A DNA stretch of 64,000 bases. It comes from Chrysopilus asiliformis. Lineage: Eukaryota > Arthropoda > Insecta > Diptera > Rhagionidae. Of this stretch, positions 24,121 to 35,592 are shown piece by piece (within the stretch, counting starts at the first letter, position 1; each line of letters opens with the position of its first letter). Below the pieces are notes generated by a model, which was not told the DNA's origin, ran no database searches, and saw nothing but the letters and a program-made list of their open reading frames with translations. The position numbers and the translations under genes are program-made. The stretch lies in the NCBI GenBank assembly GCA_964034945.1, contig OZ035963.1, positions 41,129,090 to 41,193,089 of the forward strand. Direction: 5' to 3'.

Positions 24121-26169
24121 CAAACAGAAAGACATTTTTTTAATATGACTCCAATCGACTCAGGAGTGATCGGGAAATGTTTTTTAGGCAAAATTAAAAG
24201 GTCGAAATTTTTCATGAATACAATACTTTATTATACTCCGTAGAAGAAAGTAAAAATATGTCCAAAAATTGTTGTTAAATAGTTTAAAAATATTGTCAAA
24301 AAAATTGTTAAAGAGATATTCGAAAAAAAAACGAAAATTTACTCGTTTTAATACAAAGCAGATGAAAAAATATGCAACACATGGAGACATTATTTCATTA
24401 GTGTGCAAAATGTAAATATCGGTGGATATTTTTTACGTGTTTTTTGATGACTTCTCGGGTATGTAAATACGCTGCTGTCACATGTGTGTGTGTAAATATA
24501 TTGCAGTGAAACGAAAACACCAAAATTGTGGAGTATTGCCAGTTGTGATTAATTGTGATTCTAAGTTCTGAGGTTATGGTAAAATGTAAAATATTCTTTG
24601 GGGGTTTTGTATACGCAATTTTTGCACTGACCACAAATTTTTTAGGCTTTTTAATATAATGCTTTTTGTAAATAATTAGAAAAATTGTTAATAAACGTAT
24701 AAAAGTTACTGAAATCGGGAAAAATTGTTGTGTCCTATACAAACAACGAAAACTTGTTTTTTTCTTTCGAAACAACGAAAAATTGTTAAAAATTGGTATT
24801 TAACAATTTTCTTTTGATTTGGAGGCCCACTGATTAATAATGTGTCTGCAAAACCATAATTGCTTTAATGGGGAAATTGGTGATCGACGGTTCGGCTTTG
24901 GGTCAATATTCGCTTCATGATTAACTGTGGAACCTCAATACCAGTTTCAGTTTGAAGAAGCGTGGATCAGGGTCGACACATTTCATTGCAAAAAATTGCA
25001 GATTCAATATTGTCGAAACTTTTTAGTTGCAACTAAAACCACGGCATGCAATTCTTGTTCGTTCTCTGTTTATGTTTTTATTTGTTCATCTCTGTTCATC
25101 TCGGTCGCCAAGCTAAATAAGCATTCGAGGGAGAAAGAAAACTGCGATCGAAGATTTGTGTGATGTAATGCCGTCAATTCACCCTCGAATAAAGCTTGAT
25201 GCAGCTAATTTTGTTTGTGAAGTGACAGTGTCAGAATTACGTACCTATGTCATAATTGCGACGTGGTAAACCACTGAAAAGTGTTCACCACTATGCGTGT
25301 CATTGCGCATCCCATTTGCACAACGGCGATGTGCCCGCGACAAAAATCGCTTATCACCGCGATTTGCATGGTGACGAAATATGTGAATAAAGATGAGATG
25401 GCTACCTTAAATGCTATTTGGGTAGTATACAGCATACATATCTACGTGATAAGATATCAGTAAATAAGTGTGTAAATGAAAAAGAAGAGCATCCACAGTG
25501 CTAAAGTTATTACTGCCTTTTGTTTCCTTAATACTCTTAAATCTCTAAAAACTTAAATCTCTAAAAACAACATTAATTGTTGTCGCATTAATTTACCGAA
25601 AGACGCCCATTTTACAAATACACTTTACCATACTACAACTTGAAATCTGAAATCAAAATATAGACAAAACATCAGAAGAAATCAACCGAATATCTAACCA
25701 ACTATATGATACGATTATGAGCGCAGAAATGCTATACGGTAGCCCAGAATGTTTGAAAAATATTTCTATTTTATCATTAAGTTACTTCCGTTTTTTATCA
25801 AAGCCACAATACCACATATTTCATGTTATCATTCTGAATTTAAAAAAAAAATCTTTACTTATCTCACAAACAAATCGTCCAGCTTATAACCACGATCGCA
25901 GGGGAAAATCTTCAAATACACTATATAGTACAACATTTCATTTAATTGGAATCATGCACTATATTAATAAACATAAAACCAGTACAGTTAATAAACATAA
26001 AACAAGTACAGAACCTCGATTCGTAAGCTTTGTCTGTTCCCGAAAGGCGGTCACAAATTGAAACAATTTTCCCACGGAAATATATGTAAAATGATTTAAT
26101 CCGTTCCCAAGTCTGGGAATACTACAATAGTTGTGTCTATTGATTTGAAAAATAGGCGTATTCACCTTA
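24121..26169. other. AT-rich non-coding region
   Basis: About 2 kb next to the satellite edge. Open frames are short and their translations have no recognisable composition or motif. No terminal repeats were found by eye, and no gene can be supported. Confidence 0.5.
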
Positions 26170-26505
26170 CCTCTGGAGCCCAAAGAACGCAACGCGAACG
26201 CAACTGCAACGCTGTGAACTTGGCAAAATTTCAAAAATGAATAATTTTGAAGCGATAATTTGCTTTGTTGGTCTTTATCTTTGTTATTTGCATTAAGGCT
26301 ATCCATTTTTCCTCGAACGACATGTCCCCAACCTCACTTTATGAACTGTCAACGCAGAATTGCTGCGGCAAAGTTAGAAGTTTGCAAACTTTTGCGTTGT
26401 AGCTGCGTTATCTGCGTTCACTGTGCTAACTTCAAATGATTTCTATGGATCAAACTTGTAAGTGACAGTTTGTGCGTTCGCGTTGCATTCATTCGGCTCC
26501 AGGGG
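26170..26505. mobile_element. MITE, TTA target duplication (PIF/Harbinger style)
   Basis: 336-bp non-coding element. The left end CCTCTGGAGCCCAAAGAACG and right end (reverse complement CCCCTGGAGCCGAATGAATG) are imperfect terminal repeats that continue with GCAACGCGAACGCA-like sequence. TTA flanks both sides (26167-26169 and 26506-26508). A related CCCCTGGAGCCGAACGA end is seen alone near 31790. The 3-bp TTA duplication is the PIF/Harbinger hallmark; the superfamily is inferred. Confidence 0.7.
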
Positions 26506-26595
26506 TTAAGCTATTATCCGGAATAAGATCAAATGTTCTGAAAATTTAGCTTAAAATAGTAAATAGGAATTTTAATTGGAGAGCTGTAAGCGTTA

Positions 26596-27378
26596 AGCGC
26601 GGTTCACATGCTCCGTATTTTTGCTCCGTCTTAGTTTGCGCAGTTTTCCTTCTTAAAAAACTGTGCAAATTTTGCGTCCAGACGGTTCCGTCTTTTATAT
26701 ATTTTACACAGTTTTGTTTCAAATTTCATAGCGTCAGCATATCATATTTAGAACTTTTTTTATGATGAATATGATGAATATTGAATAGATTAAGCTAGAA
26801 AGACGTATTATTTTTCAGCTTAGCTGTTTGTATGATTTATAAAAAAATGTCGACGAACTAAATGGTGCAAACAGTGGTTATTAAAAAAAGCATTTATTCT
26901 CATGTGAACTTGCTTCAAGAACTGCTCCATGAGGAGAATGATTCTAAATATAACAACTTCTTAGTGAATTTATTTTCTTGACAACCGTTTCGCGATTAGC
27001 ACTTTTATCAATTTCCTTGATTTTATTTATTAGCACTCCGTCATTATATTCCTTGCTATTAACTTTCCACAAGCAAGGAAACTATATAAATTTATAAAGT
27101 CCTCTAAAAACTATTTTGAACAATGCCGCAAATCACTCATTTTCATGTAAAATGATTGACGATTGCAGAAAACTGTGTAAAAATACTGAGTTTTCGTCCA
27201 CACGCTACGATTTGCCTGCGCGTGCCACAGTTATTTTCAGACACGACCTGAACTCACACAGGCCGAACTTTTGATCCGCGCGAACTAACTGTGTATCGTC
27301 CAGACGCTACGACATGCCTGCGCAGACTCGGGTTGCGCGGGTAAAACGGAGCAACAAACTATGCGTTTGGATACCGCT
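26596..27378. mobile_element. MITE, TTA target duplication (PIF/Harbinger style)
   Basis: 783 bp flanked by TTA (26593-26595 and 27379-27381). The ends begin AGCGCGGTTC and, in reverse complement, AGCGGTATCC. Both continue into a shared TTGCTCCGT-containing stretch and a GCGCA motif. The interior carries repeated CGTCCA(G/C)ACGCTACGA-like words. No coding potential is seen. The repeats are diverged, so the boundaries rest mainly on the TTA plus AGCG start. Confidence 0.6.
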
Positions 27379-27801
27379 TTACGATAAATTTCAGAACAAA
27401 ATTGAACTTATAATTTAAGCCAAGTGGGCGAAATATTTACGTTTGTCTTTCAAAGTTCTAACTTTTGGGCAAACAAACACAAAAATTAAATGTTTTTCTC
27501 AACTCGTCTAATTATCTGTAAAAAATAAAAGAAAAATAGTTGTTGCGATAATTAACACTAAACCTACCGATAGATACTTTATTTATATTTATTCCTTCCA
27601 CAGCAGGTCAAGTGACCCATCTTCAAAAGTTAAGCGACCCATTTTTAAAAGTTATATATTTGACGATTTTTTATGAAAAAAAAAATATACCGTTTAATAA
27701 AATTTGATGTATGAATAAAACAATTTAAGAAAAACAAAAATAATTCACACATATAAATCTGTGGGCACAAGCAATAACAGCAGGTTATAGTAGGTAGGGT
27801 A
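27379..27801. other. AT-rich spacer
   Basis: About 420 bp with no recognisable gene or complete repeat. It contains an imperfect direct repeat of an AAGTGACCCATCTTCAAAAG-like phrase near 27609-27650. Confidence 0.45.
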
Positions 27802-28853
27802 AAATACCCAGATCTGAGCCCCCTTAAGCCTTTTTTCACTTCATACCAAATTTTCTTTGTCTTCCGTATACTTTCTGAGAAACTTATACTTACTGGTCGA
27901 AAATATGGAATGTTTAAATTAAATTAACATATACATATTCCTCAACAATTTGAATAAAAAAAAAGAATTTTGTGTAAATGTGGAAATTATCCCAAAATCC
28001 AGTTCTGAGCCCCCCGTATTAAATTAAGTACGCCTAGTAACTTATAGAAATAAGAATTGAATTCGAAGAATAATTGGTTTCATCACGTTGTGAAATGTGG
28101 TTTAAGGGAGATGTCCCACTGGCGCATCAGCTTCTGCAGCTGACTGATCCCGACATCAGGTCGCGCAGCTGCATGAACTGATTCGATCAGTTGACATGGC
28201 ACACTGAACTGGGATCAGCTGACCTGAAACGTCAAAATGTCGGACTTGGAGGAAGAACTTCTCCTTGTTTCTCTGCTAAAAAAACTGAATCTGTGCAATC
28301 CTACAAGCATCTACGTTTTTCTACAGCTGGTACGATTGCTGTGTTTAATTTCTCTTATTGGATGGACATCGTATTTGTTTTCGCTTTATTAGTTAAACAG
28401 ACTTGTGAAAATTTTATGATGTCCCCAACTAGTAATTATTTTAAAGTCAACATTATATAAAGCAGAGAGCCTATAACCTAGAGAGTGGCCAATAGATTGT
28501 GCTACTGACAACAATTATTACCGACAGACGAAAAAAATATTGAAAATTATCATTTTATTGTAAATAATCTAACAAAAATGACATTAGACACTACCCGACA
28601 TGTTCCTGATATCAGCTACATTTAGGTCAGTTCAAAAAAGTCAGCTTTGTGTCACAGACATGCAGCTGCACATTTTTTGCAGTGTGCCATGCGCCATTGG
28701 ATCGCATGTGCAACTGATATCGGCATCAGTAAGCTGCAGGAGCTGATGGCCAGTGGGACACCTCGCTAATCGGCTCAATCGCGCACAATTCTTGTTTTGG
28801 CCGGAAAGTTAACAGGGGTGCTCAGAACTAGTGCCGGGGCTCAGATCTGGATA
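27802..28853. mobile_element. Palindromic element with doubled inverted ends, host of a nested MITE
   Basis: Outer inverted pair: CCCAGATCTGAGCCCC near 27808 and its complement near 28836-28850. An inner pair with the related phrase AGTTCTGAGCCCC lies near 28001, with its complement near 28818. Four copies of one ~14-bp motif, two per end in inverted orientation, frame the region. A 661-bp TAA-flanked MITE is inserted inside. No clear target duplication was found, so the exact ends are uncertain. Confidence 0.5.
28106..28766. mobile_element. MITE with ~85-bp imperfect TIRs, TAA target duplication
   Basis: 661 bp. The left end GGGAGATGTCCCACTGGC and right end (reverse complement GCGAGGTGTCCCACTGGC) continue into long imperfect terminal repeats rich in CAGCTGCA/ATCAG words and reaching the GGCACACTG motif. 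TAA flanks both sides (28103-28105 and 28767-28769), as in PIF/Harbinger elements. An 89-codon open frame inside has no recognisable motif and is probably not a gene. Confidence 0.75.
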
Positions 28854-29083
28854 ATTTACGCTATTAAGAATATTTAGCGAATAGCTAATTTACTTTTGCT
28901 AGTTTTGAACATTCAACTTATACTTTTTTGCTTCTTTTGTTTTTTGGTTTAATTTGGTTTTTGGCTTAATGTTCTTCATATATTCAAAGATCCTTTAACT
29001 TTTGACAGATTAGTTCAGTTTATATTTTGAAGCTTTTTTTTCTTGAGACGTGCACCGAGAGAAAAATTTTTATTTCCCACTAA

Positions 29084-29531
29084 AGTAGGGCACACATCTA
29101 TCAGTTTTCGATCAGTCGCGTCTGTTACGGCACTTGTCAGTTTTCCATAAGTTTTTTACATCTAGTTATGCGTTCACATCTATCAGTTGCAAGTGACAGT
29201 TTTTTGTGAAAAATATCCATTCATTTTGATGACAGAATTCAAACAGTGAGGATGAATAATGAAGAGAGAGAGCGTGTTTATGCATTATTATTGCATTAGT
29301 TCAAAAAATAAAATTTGGTTCTGTTCTGATGCGATATGACTGACGCGACTGACGCGACTGACGCGAACGTTCACACCAATCAGTTGGCCATCCGTTTTTA
29401 AAAAAAAAAACTGATTTGCCCACGAATTTTTTCGTAGTTGCCCATCAGGTGTCTGATTTTACGTTCACACCAATCAGTTTCCCATCAGTTTCCCAAAAAC
29501 TGATGGAAAACTGATAGATGTGTAGCCTACT
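29084..29531. mobile_element. MITE copy A (CACATCTATCAGTTTTC family), TAA duplication
   Basis: 448 bp with ends AGTAGGGCACACATCTATC and reverse complement AGTAGGCTACACATCTATC, flanked by TAA (29081-29083 and 29532-29534). The interior has repeated CACACCAATCAGTT, ACTGACGCG and ATCAGTTTTCCATCAG words. A second, inverted and diverged copy lies at 39770-40108, which confirms a dispersed family. The TWA duplication suggests PIF/Harbinger mobilisation. Confidence 0.82.
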
Positions 29532-29547
29532 TAACCCAGAAAGCTAA

Positions 29548-31682
29548 TCAGTTCATCTGCGAAGTGAGCTTCAACCAAAGTTGACTCTATATCCTATGCA
29601 GTTTGCTTATCAAAAGGGAAAATCTACTGAAGCAGCTCTTCATCAACTGGTATATCACATTGAAAGAGGTATGGCCTGTAATGAGTTTGTCTTAAGCACC
29701 TTTATTGATATTGAGGGTGCCTTTGACAACACCTCCTTTCAAGCCATAAGAGAAGCTCTTAGATCCAAAGGTATAAATCACACCATAACAAGATGGATCT
29801 ACAATATGCTGCGAGGCAGACAAATAAATACGAAGATTGGTGACTATGAGGCTTCTATCTCGACTGTCAAAGGCTATCCTCAGGGTGGAGTTTTATCTCC
29901 ATTATTATGGTGTCTTGTAGTAGATGAACTACTACACGCATTAAACTCTTCAGGCATTCTAACAATAGGATACGCCGATGATATAGTAATATCTATTACA
30001 GGTAAGTTCCTCAGCACTCTTGGTGAAATTCTAGCAGAGGCCATTACGAAAGTTTCCGTGTGGTGTGACAATATAGGTCTATCCATCAACTCTAGTAAAA
30101 TCAAATCGGTACTTTTTACAAACAAACGTAAGATTGACAATTTAAAAATGCCATCTCTTAAGGGCATTCAACTGAAATTATACAATGAAGCCAAATTTCT
30201 AGGTGTGATCTTCGACAAAAAACTCAATTGGAAATCACATGTCTCAAACAAAGTAAATAAAGCGATATCAGCCTTTGTACAATGTAAAAGAGCCGTATCC
30301 CGTACCTGGGGATTATCTCCGAAAATTGTACTCTGGTTATACACTGCTGTAATCAGACCAATGGTATCCTATGGTGCTATAATCTGGTGGAAAAGAACAA
30401 CTCTTTCTTCTGTCAAAAACGAACTCAATAAGCTCCAAAGACTTGCGTGTATTAGTATTACTGGTGCGATGAGATCGTGCCCAACAGCTGCGTTGGAGGT
30501 TATATTAAACTTATTACCACTGGATTTATTCATCAAGGAGCAAGCTATGCTCTGTGCCTTTAGACTCAGCATTACTGGTCAAAGGAAATCCAGCAATCGC
30601 AGCAAATCTCACATTTCTATCTGGAATGACCTAACGAATAAGATACCAGAGGCAGAAATGCCTATTGATTATCATATTGCAAAATTACACTTTGATAAGA
30701 AATTTAAGGTGATTCTTCCAACAAGAGAGGAATGGAATCGGAACAGTCAAATGGTCCCTCTCACAAGCAACTGCTGGTTTACTGATGGATCACTCAGAAA
30801 TGAGGTGGCGGGTGCTGGTGTCTTTCATCCTAGACCCGCATACGATAATATCACTGAAACTATCCCTCTGGGGAAAAATGTTACTGTGTTTCAAGCTGAA
30901 ATAGTAGCAATTTCCACTTGCGCAATGCTAATTTGTAACAACAATCCTATAGGCGAGGAGATCAACATATTCTCTGACAGTCAAGCGGCATTAATGGCGT
31001 TGAACTCCGTAGAAATGAAATCAAAACTTGTGGAAGAATGCTTCCTTAACCTTCAAAGGATTTCATGTAACAATACTGTATCCCTTATATGGGTCCCAGG
31101 ACACAGCAACATCGAAGGCAATGAAGAAGCAGACAAATTAGCAAGACAGGGTGCTGATATTCTACCTGTAGGACCTGCTCCTTCGCTGCTAATCTCAGTA
31201 GCAACAATCAAAGCAATGATACATATATACAGCAGACAGCAACACAAGACGAGGTGGGCAAATGAAACTGTTGGACGACAAGCTAAAAAGTTTGGCTGTG
31301 AACCTAATCCAACCACGGCCAAAAAAGTACTAGGTCTGGGGAGAACTGGTATTGGACCGCTGGTCAGCGTACTAACGGGTCACAGTAAACTCAACTACCA
31401 CCTTCACAACATCAGGCTTTCGAGCAACCCTTCTTGCAACCTATGCGACGCAGAGGAAGAAACTGCAGAACACTATCTCTGCTTGTGTCCTTTCTTCCAA
31501 AACCGCAGACTAAACACCTTTGGCAGCCGCTTCTTAAAACCACGGGACATCGGTAAGAAATAAAATTTACAGCTTCATTAGTGGATCCAGAAGATTCTTG
31601 CATGAATAAGCTAGTAATAGCCAGATCCCTACAACAAAGCACAATGGACCCAACTGATGGTCTAAGTGCTTTTAGGGGCTGA
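29548..31682 (+). pseudogene. 5'-truncated LINE: reverse transcriptase plus RNase H (I-group, Loa-like)
   Basis: The open frame 29581-31563 (660 codons; the frame is open from 29548) begins inside RT at FAYQKGKSTEAALH. It has IDIEGAFDNTSF, GYPQGGVLSPLLW and YADD (about 130 codons in), then an RNase H domain (FTDGS, FQAEI, SDSQAAL, GHSNIEGNEEADKLA) and a CX2CX8HX4C motif (CNLC). The endonuclease and first RT blocks are missing. After TAA at 31561 the -1 frame continues with a plausible C-terminus (ASLVDPEDSCMNKLVIARSL...) to TGA at 31680-31682, so an indel in the A-rich run broke the end. RNase H plus this RT type indicates the I group; Loa-like is my best guess. Confidence 0.85.
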
Positions 31683-32380
31683 GTACATCGGCTCCATTCA
31701 TATTATCTATATCTAATCAGATCATGATACCGATAAAACTTGGAGATGGTGGTCACTGTTTGATTTTTTTTAGAATAAAATTAGCGGCCCCTGGAGCCGA
31801 ACGACTAAATTTTAAATATGTTTTGGAAAGCCAATTATCCTCGCAAACTACCAGCAAAATATGATGACCTTAGCGACGCGTGTCGATATAGTGTATTTTT
31901 TCCAAAAATTTGAAAACTTGAGAACTAATTGAGGTAGAAAGTTGAAATTTGCACAGAATAGTACTTTATCAAAAGTTAACCTCCCCCAAAAATGGGAAAA
32001 ATGGAACCACTCCTTTCCCTCTCTCCCATACAATCCTACAATTTTCGTCACATACATACATAGACACGAACACACACGCATACAGACGTGCTGGGCTCTG
32101 TTATGATTTTGGGTTTTAAAGTGATTTTAATACCTTTCTTATGTTCCAATTTAAGTGTATTGTTCCACTGAACTGAATAAAAGTGATAATTAGATGAAGA
32201 TTCGAGTAATGTGGGAAAAAGTTAACTTTGAATTAGTGAGTGGGAAGGGCCCAAAGAGAAAGAGAATGCATATGAGTCATCTTACTTATTTTGCCTCGTC
32301 ATTAGGTCATTGTGAAATATATTGATTCGTAAAGTTTATCCATAAAGTTTTGGTTAAGTTTTGTTAAAAATAATGTGATT
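31683..32380. other. Non-coding spacer with a solo MITE end
   Basis: About 700 bp. Near 31789 lies CCCCTGGAGCCGAACGA, matching the terminal repeat of the MITE at 26170-26505, but no partner end was found. No gene is visible. Confidence 0.4.
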
Positions 32381-33316
32381 ATAATATACTAGGGATTGCA
32401 AATTTACCGAACTTTGTCATTACCGGTAAACCGGTAATTACCAGTAAATTAAACATTTTCTAAAATTATTAGGAAATGCACAATATTATATGATAGAGAG
32501 GGTAAAAAATAAGAAATAATGTGTAATTGAAAGTATCCTTTATTTGTCTTCAGAAAACTAAAATATAAAACGCAATATAATATAATAATATTAAGAATAA
32601 TAAACCAAAATTCTCACCACTTTGTTGAGTTATTTTGAGAAGCTTGCTTATGTTTATGCAGTTATCTATTTTAAAAACTTTTTTTTGCACAGAAATATAT
32701 ATTACTTACTGTACTTATGCTAAGAACATGCAAGATTTCATAGCTTACTAAAACAACAATTTGTTTTGAAAATACATTGCTTACTATGAAATTTTAAACT
32801 GCACTGAGAGAACAGAAATCTATATTTTGAGAGCCAATCACTAGTGTAAAATTCTGATATAGGGCTTTCCATATAGTGGAAAGACAAATGAGCGAAAAGC
32901 TTTTGAAAAAATTTCTCTCAATATCTTTTCTCTCAGAAATTTTTCAATAGCGCCTAAAGTTCAAGCGAGATAGAAACCATTCATGTTTAGTCTCGCTTTG
33001 TTTAATCTTATAACACGTAAAAAAATATTTATAATATATAAATAACTGTAAAAAGTAAAAAACGCTACCGGGAAATTGGAAAACTTTTGCTCATACTTTG
33101 AGTTTGAAGTCTACTCACCAACGCATATAAAATTTTTTTTTTCACTAGTAATAATCATCCACATTAATATATTGACTTTAAATTTGGTTGAGTTAAAAGA
33201 AAACACTTTTAAATAAGTATAACATTTAATGTATTCATAACAAGAGTAGTTTCACGCCTCACTATAAAAATAATGTTTTTACCGAATTTACCGGTAATGA
33301 GCTGTAAAATTACCAG

Positions 33317-33590
33317 TAAAAAAAAAATTTAAAAAAATTTTTTAAAAAAAGCTTTTATTAAAAAAAATGCACTAAAAAGAAAAAAATAATTTTCTGGACG
33401 CTGTGTATCACAAATATAAAAGCTTTTAAAAAGCGAGATAAATGTTTATTTTATTGTTTTATGCTTTATCTCGCTTTTTAAAAGCTTTTATATTTGTGAT
33501 ACACAGCGTCCAGAAAATTATTTTTTTCTTTTTAGTGCATTTTTTTTAATAAAAGCTTTTTTTAAAAAAAATTTTTTAATTTTTTTTTTA
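33317..33590. repeat. Long perfect hairpin (99-bp arms, 22-nt loop)
   Basis: Arms 33344-33442 and 33465-33563 are perfect reverse complements (99 bp) separated by 22 nt. Pairing continues imperfectly through AT-rich sequence to about 33317 and 33590. Any transcript would form a long dsRNA hairpin, a potential Dicer-2 substrate. The complete identity of the arms means a recent inverted duplication or ongoing correction. Confidence 0.97.
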
Positions 33591-33636
33591 TTTTGTTCTT
33601 TTTAGTCTTCGAATATATAGCTTTACATTTGAGATG

Positions 33637-34252
33637 TCCTTACAGGCTTTTTAACTTGAGAATCGTATTCAGCGAACCCCAAAACCCGCAGAATATATTT
33701 TTTCCCGGAACAATTGAGAAAAAGGATAATCACGTTATCCTTACAGGACATTCCGTTATCCTTACAGACTTTTTAATGACAGATTCGGATTCAGCGACCC
33801 CAAAAACCCCAGAATAGATTTTTTTCCGGAAAATTTGGAGAAAAGGATAATCACGTTATCCTTACAGGACCTTCCGTTATCCTTACAGACTTTTTAATGA
33901 CAGATTCGGATTCAGCGACCCCAAAAACCCCCAGAATAGATTTTTTTCCGGAAAATTTGGAGAAAAGGATAATCACGTTATCCTTACAGGACCTTCCGTT
34001 ATCCTTACAGACTTTTTAATGACAGATTCGGATTCAGCGACCCCAAAAACCCCCAGGATAGATTTTTTTCCGGAAAATTTGGAGAAAAGGATAATCACGT
34101 TATCCTTACAGGACCTTCCGTTATCCTTACTGACTTTTTAATGACAGATTCGGATTCAGCGACGCCAAAAACCCCCAGGATAGATTTTTTTCCGGAAAAT
34201 TTGGAGAAAAGGATAATCACGTTATCCTTACAGGACCTTCCGTTATCCTTAT
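33637..34252. repeat. Minisatellite, ~127-bp unit, about five copies
   Basis: The repeated unit contains GTTATCCTTACAG, TTTTTAATGACAGATTCGG, CAGCGACCCCAAAAACC and TTTTTCCGGAAAATTTGGAG. The first copy is the most diverged and later copies differ by a few bases. It is followed by GAAAATATTGTATTGTCATC and a (CAGACAAA)n tail. A single-unit relative with the same downstream order is at 50140-50495, so this is an expanded internal segment of a dispersed element. Confidence 0.9.
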
Positions 34253-34364
34253 AAGGACGAAGTAGTGAAAATATTGTATTGTCATCGGACTTATATAAGT
34301 GTGCAAAATTTCAAGTCAATCGGACAAGTGGAAGTGGGTCAAAATTGGGTTGCAAGATTTGATC

Positions 34365-34400
34365 TGACAGACAAACAGACAAACAGACAAACAGACAAGA
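34365..34400. repeat. CAGACAAA microsatellite starting TGACAGAC
   Basis: Short run beginning with TGACAGAC, identical to one unit of the satellite in 1-24120, then CAAACAGA-type units, at the tail of the minisatellite element. It is followed by GAGCTAAATAAAAGC, which serves as the paralogous empty site for the element at 50497-52117. Confidence 0.8.
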
Positions 34401-34494
34401 TAGCGAGCTAAATAAAAGCTTTTAAAAAAATATGCATTTTCAGCCGATTTACCGGTAAACCGGTTTACCGGTATGGCAATCCCTATAATATACT

Positions 34495-35015
34495 ACATTC
34501 CACATTCTCTATCCAGCAGAACATGTGAACGTTAAATGATTCATTTGAAATTTTTTACAGTTGTGTTTCTCGTTTGTTCTATATTGGACAAAATCGGCCC
34601 ATCTCTCCCTCATACAAGTAAATATGTTTAAATTTTACCCTAACACTAGACTTGGAAGATTCCGGAATTACCTACATCGTATCAGACAGGAATTTTGAAA
34701 TTTTCAAAATACGGAAATTTGGCCTATACTTTCTAATAGCTGCGCTTTTGCTTTGTAGGTACGCAATAATTGTTTATGAAATGCACTGACCCGAATCCCT
34801 AAACCCTATGTAGGACCTCCAAAAATCGATATTGAATCACTTTTATTAAAAAAATTTTAAAGCAAAATGTGTTTAGAATATGGATTTACATAACTCTTTC
34901 TTACATCAAAATCCAATCAAAACACTCCAGCCCCTCCACCATACAAATTGATTTTTTTATAAAAATGTCTTCATATAGAGTATTTGACGATTGGAAATTT
35001 TATTTTTGAATTTGG
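34495..35015. other. AT-rich spacer, no gene seen
   Basis: About 520 bp of AT-rich DNA between two elements. No coding frame, terminal repeat or RNA gene was recognised. Confidence 0.45.
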
Positions 35016-35018
35016 TTA

Positions 35019-35501
35019 AGCGGCCCTTACACGTTCAATCTTGCAGTCAATCATCGCATGCTGTGACAGCATTTTAAACGTCTATGGTGATCCTGTCATG
35101 AAAATTCCATGATTGACAGCATGCTGGCAAATATCAAAATCATTTTGATATTTTTCAAGGGAGCTTTGTGAATGACAGCATGCTTGAACGTGTATGGCGA
35201 TGCTGTCAAATCAATTCGTCATTTCAGCGTAATTTTTAGTAGTGAAAAGATGTCGCATATAAAAGACAAAGTTTTTTGGGAATTCTTTTTCGAGTTATAT
35301 AGACAAAGAAGTGAGTTGTGGATGACGAAAAGCGAAAAATATAAGAACAAAAATTTTTAAAATTCATATTTGTGCTATGTGCTGTCGGTTTGGCTGTTTC
35401 GAATTAACTGATGCTTGCGTGCCTGATTGTGCGTCTAGTGCAAATAAGCTTTTTGCTTGGACAGCATGATTGACTGCAAGATTGAACGTGTAGGGGCCGC
35501 T
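35019..35501. mobile_element. MITE with ~38-bp TIRs, TTA target duplication
   Basis: 483 bp. Left end AGCGGCCCTTACACGTTCAA and right end (reverse complement AGCGGCCCCTACACGTTCAA) continue together through TCTTGCAGTCAATCAT. TTA flanks both sides (35016-35018 and 35502-35504). Internal CAGCATGC words repeat in both orientations. This is a clear PIF/Harbinger-type MITE; the open frames inside are not gene-like. Confidence 0.88.
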
Positions 35502-35592
35502 TTATATACACTTTTGTTTTCTCAAAATTTCCGAGAAAGTTTCAAAAAAAATTTTTTTTTTCAAATCACCCTTGTTCTGAGATACGGCGTTA

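Larger units (their letters stand above)
32391..34484. mobile_element. 2.1-kb element with a 10-bp target duplication (Mutator-like)
   Basis: Ends AGGGATTGC and GCAATCCCT are flanked by an identical 10-bp ATAATATACT (32381-32390 and 34485-34494). Just inside both ends are clusters of ACCGGTAAACCGGT-type palindromes. A duplication of about 10 bp is typical of Mutator-like elements. No transposase is present. The interior holds a long perfect hairpin (33317-33590), a 127-bp minisatellite and a CAGACAAA microsatellite. The family assignment is inferred from duplication length only. Confidence 0.72.

Noticed and set aside
28191..28460. 89-codon frame inside a MITE as a transposase
   Set aside because: No catalytic or DNA-binding motif, and it starts within the terminal repeat.
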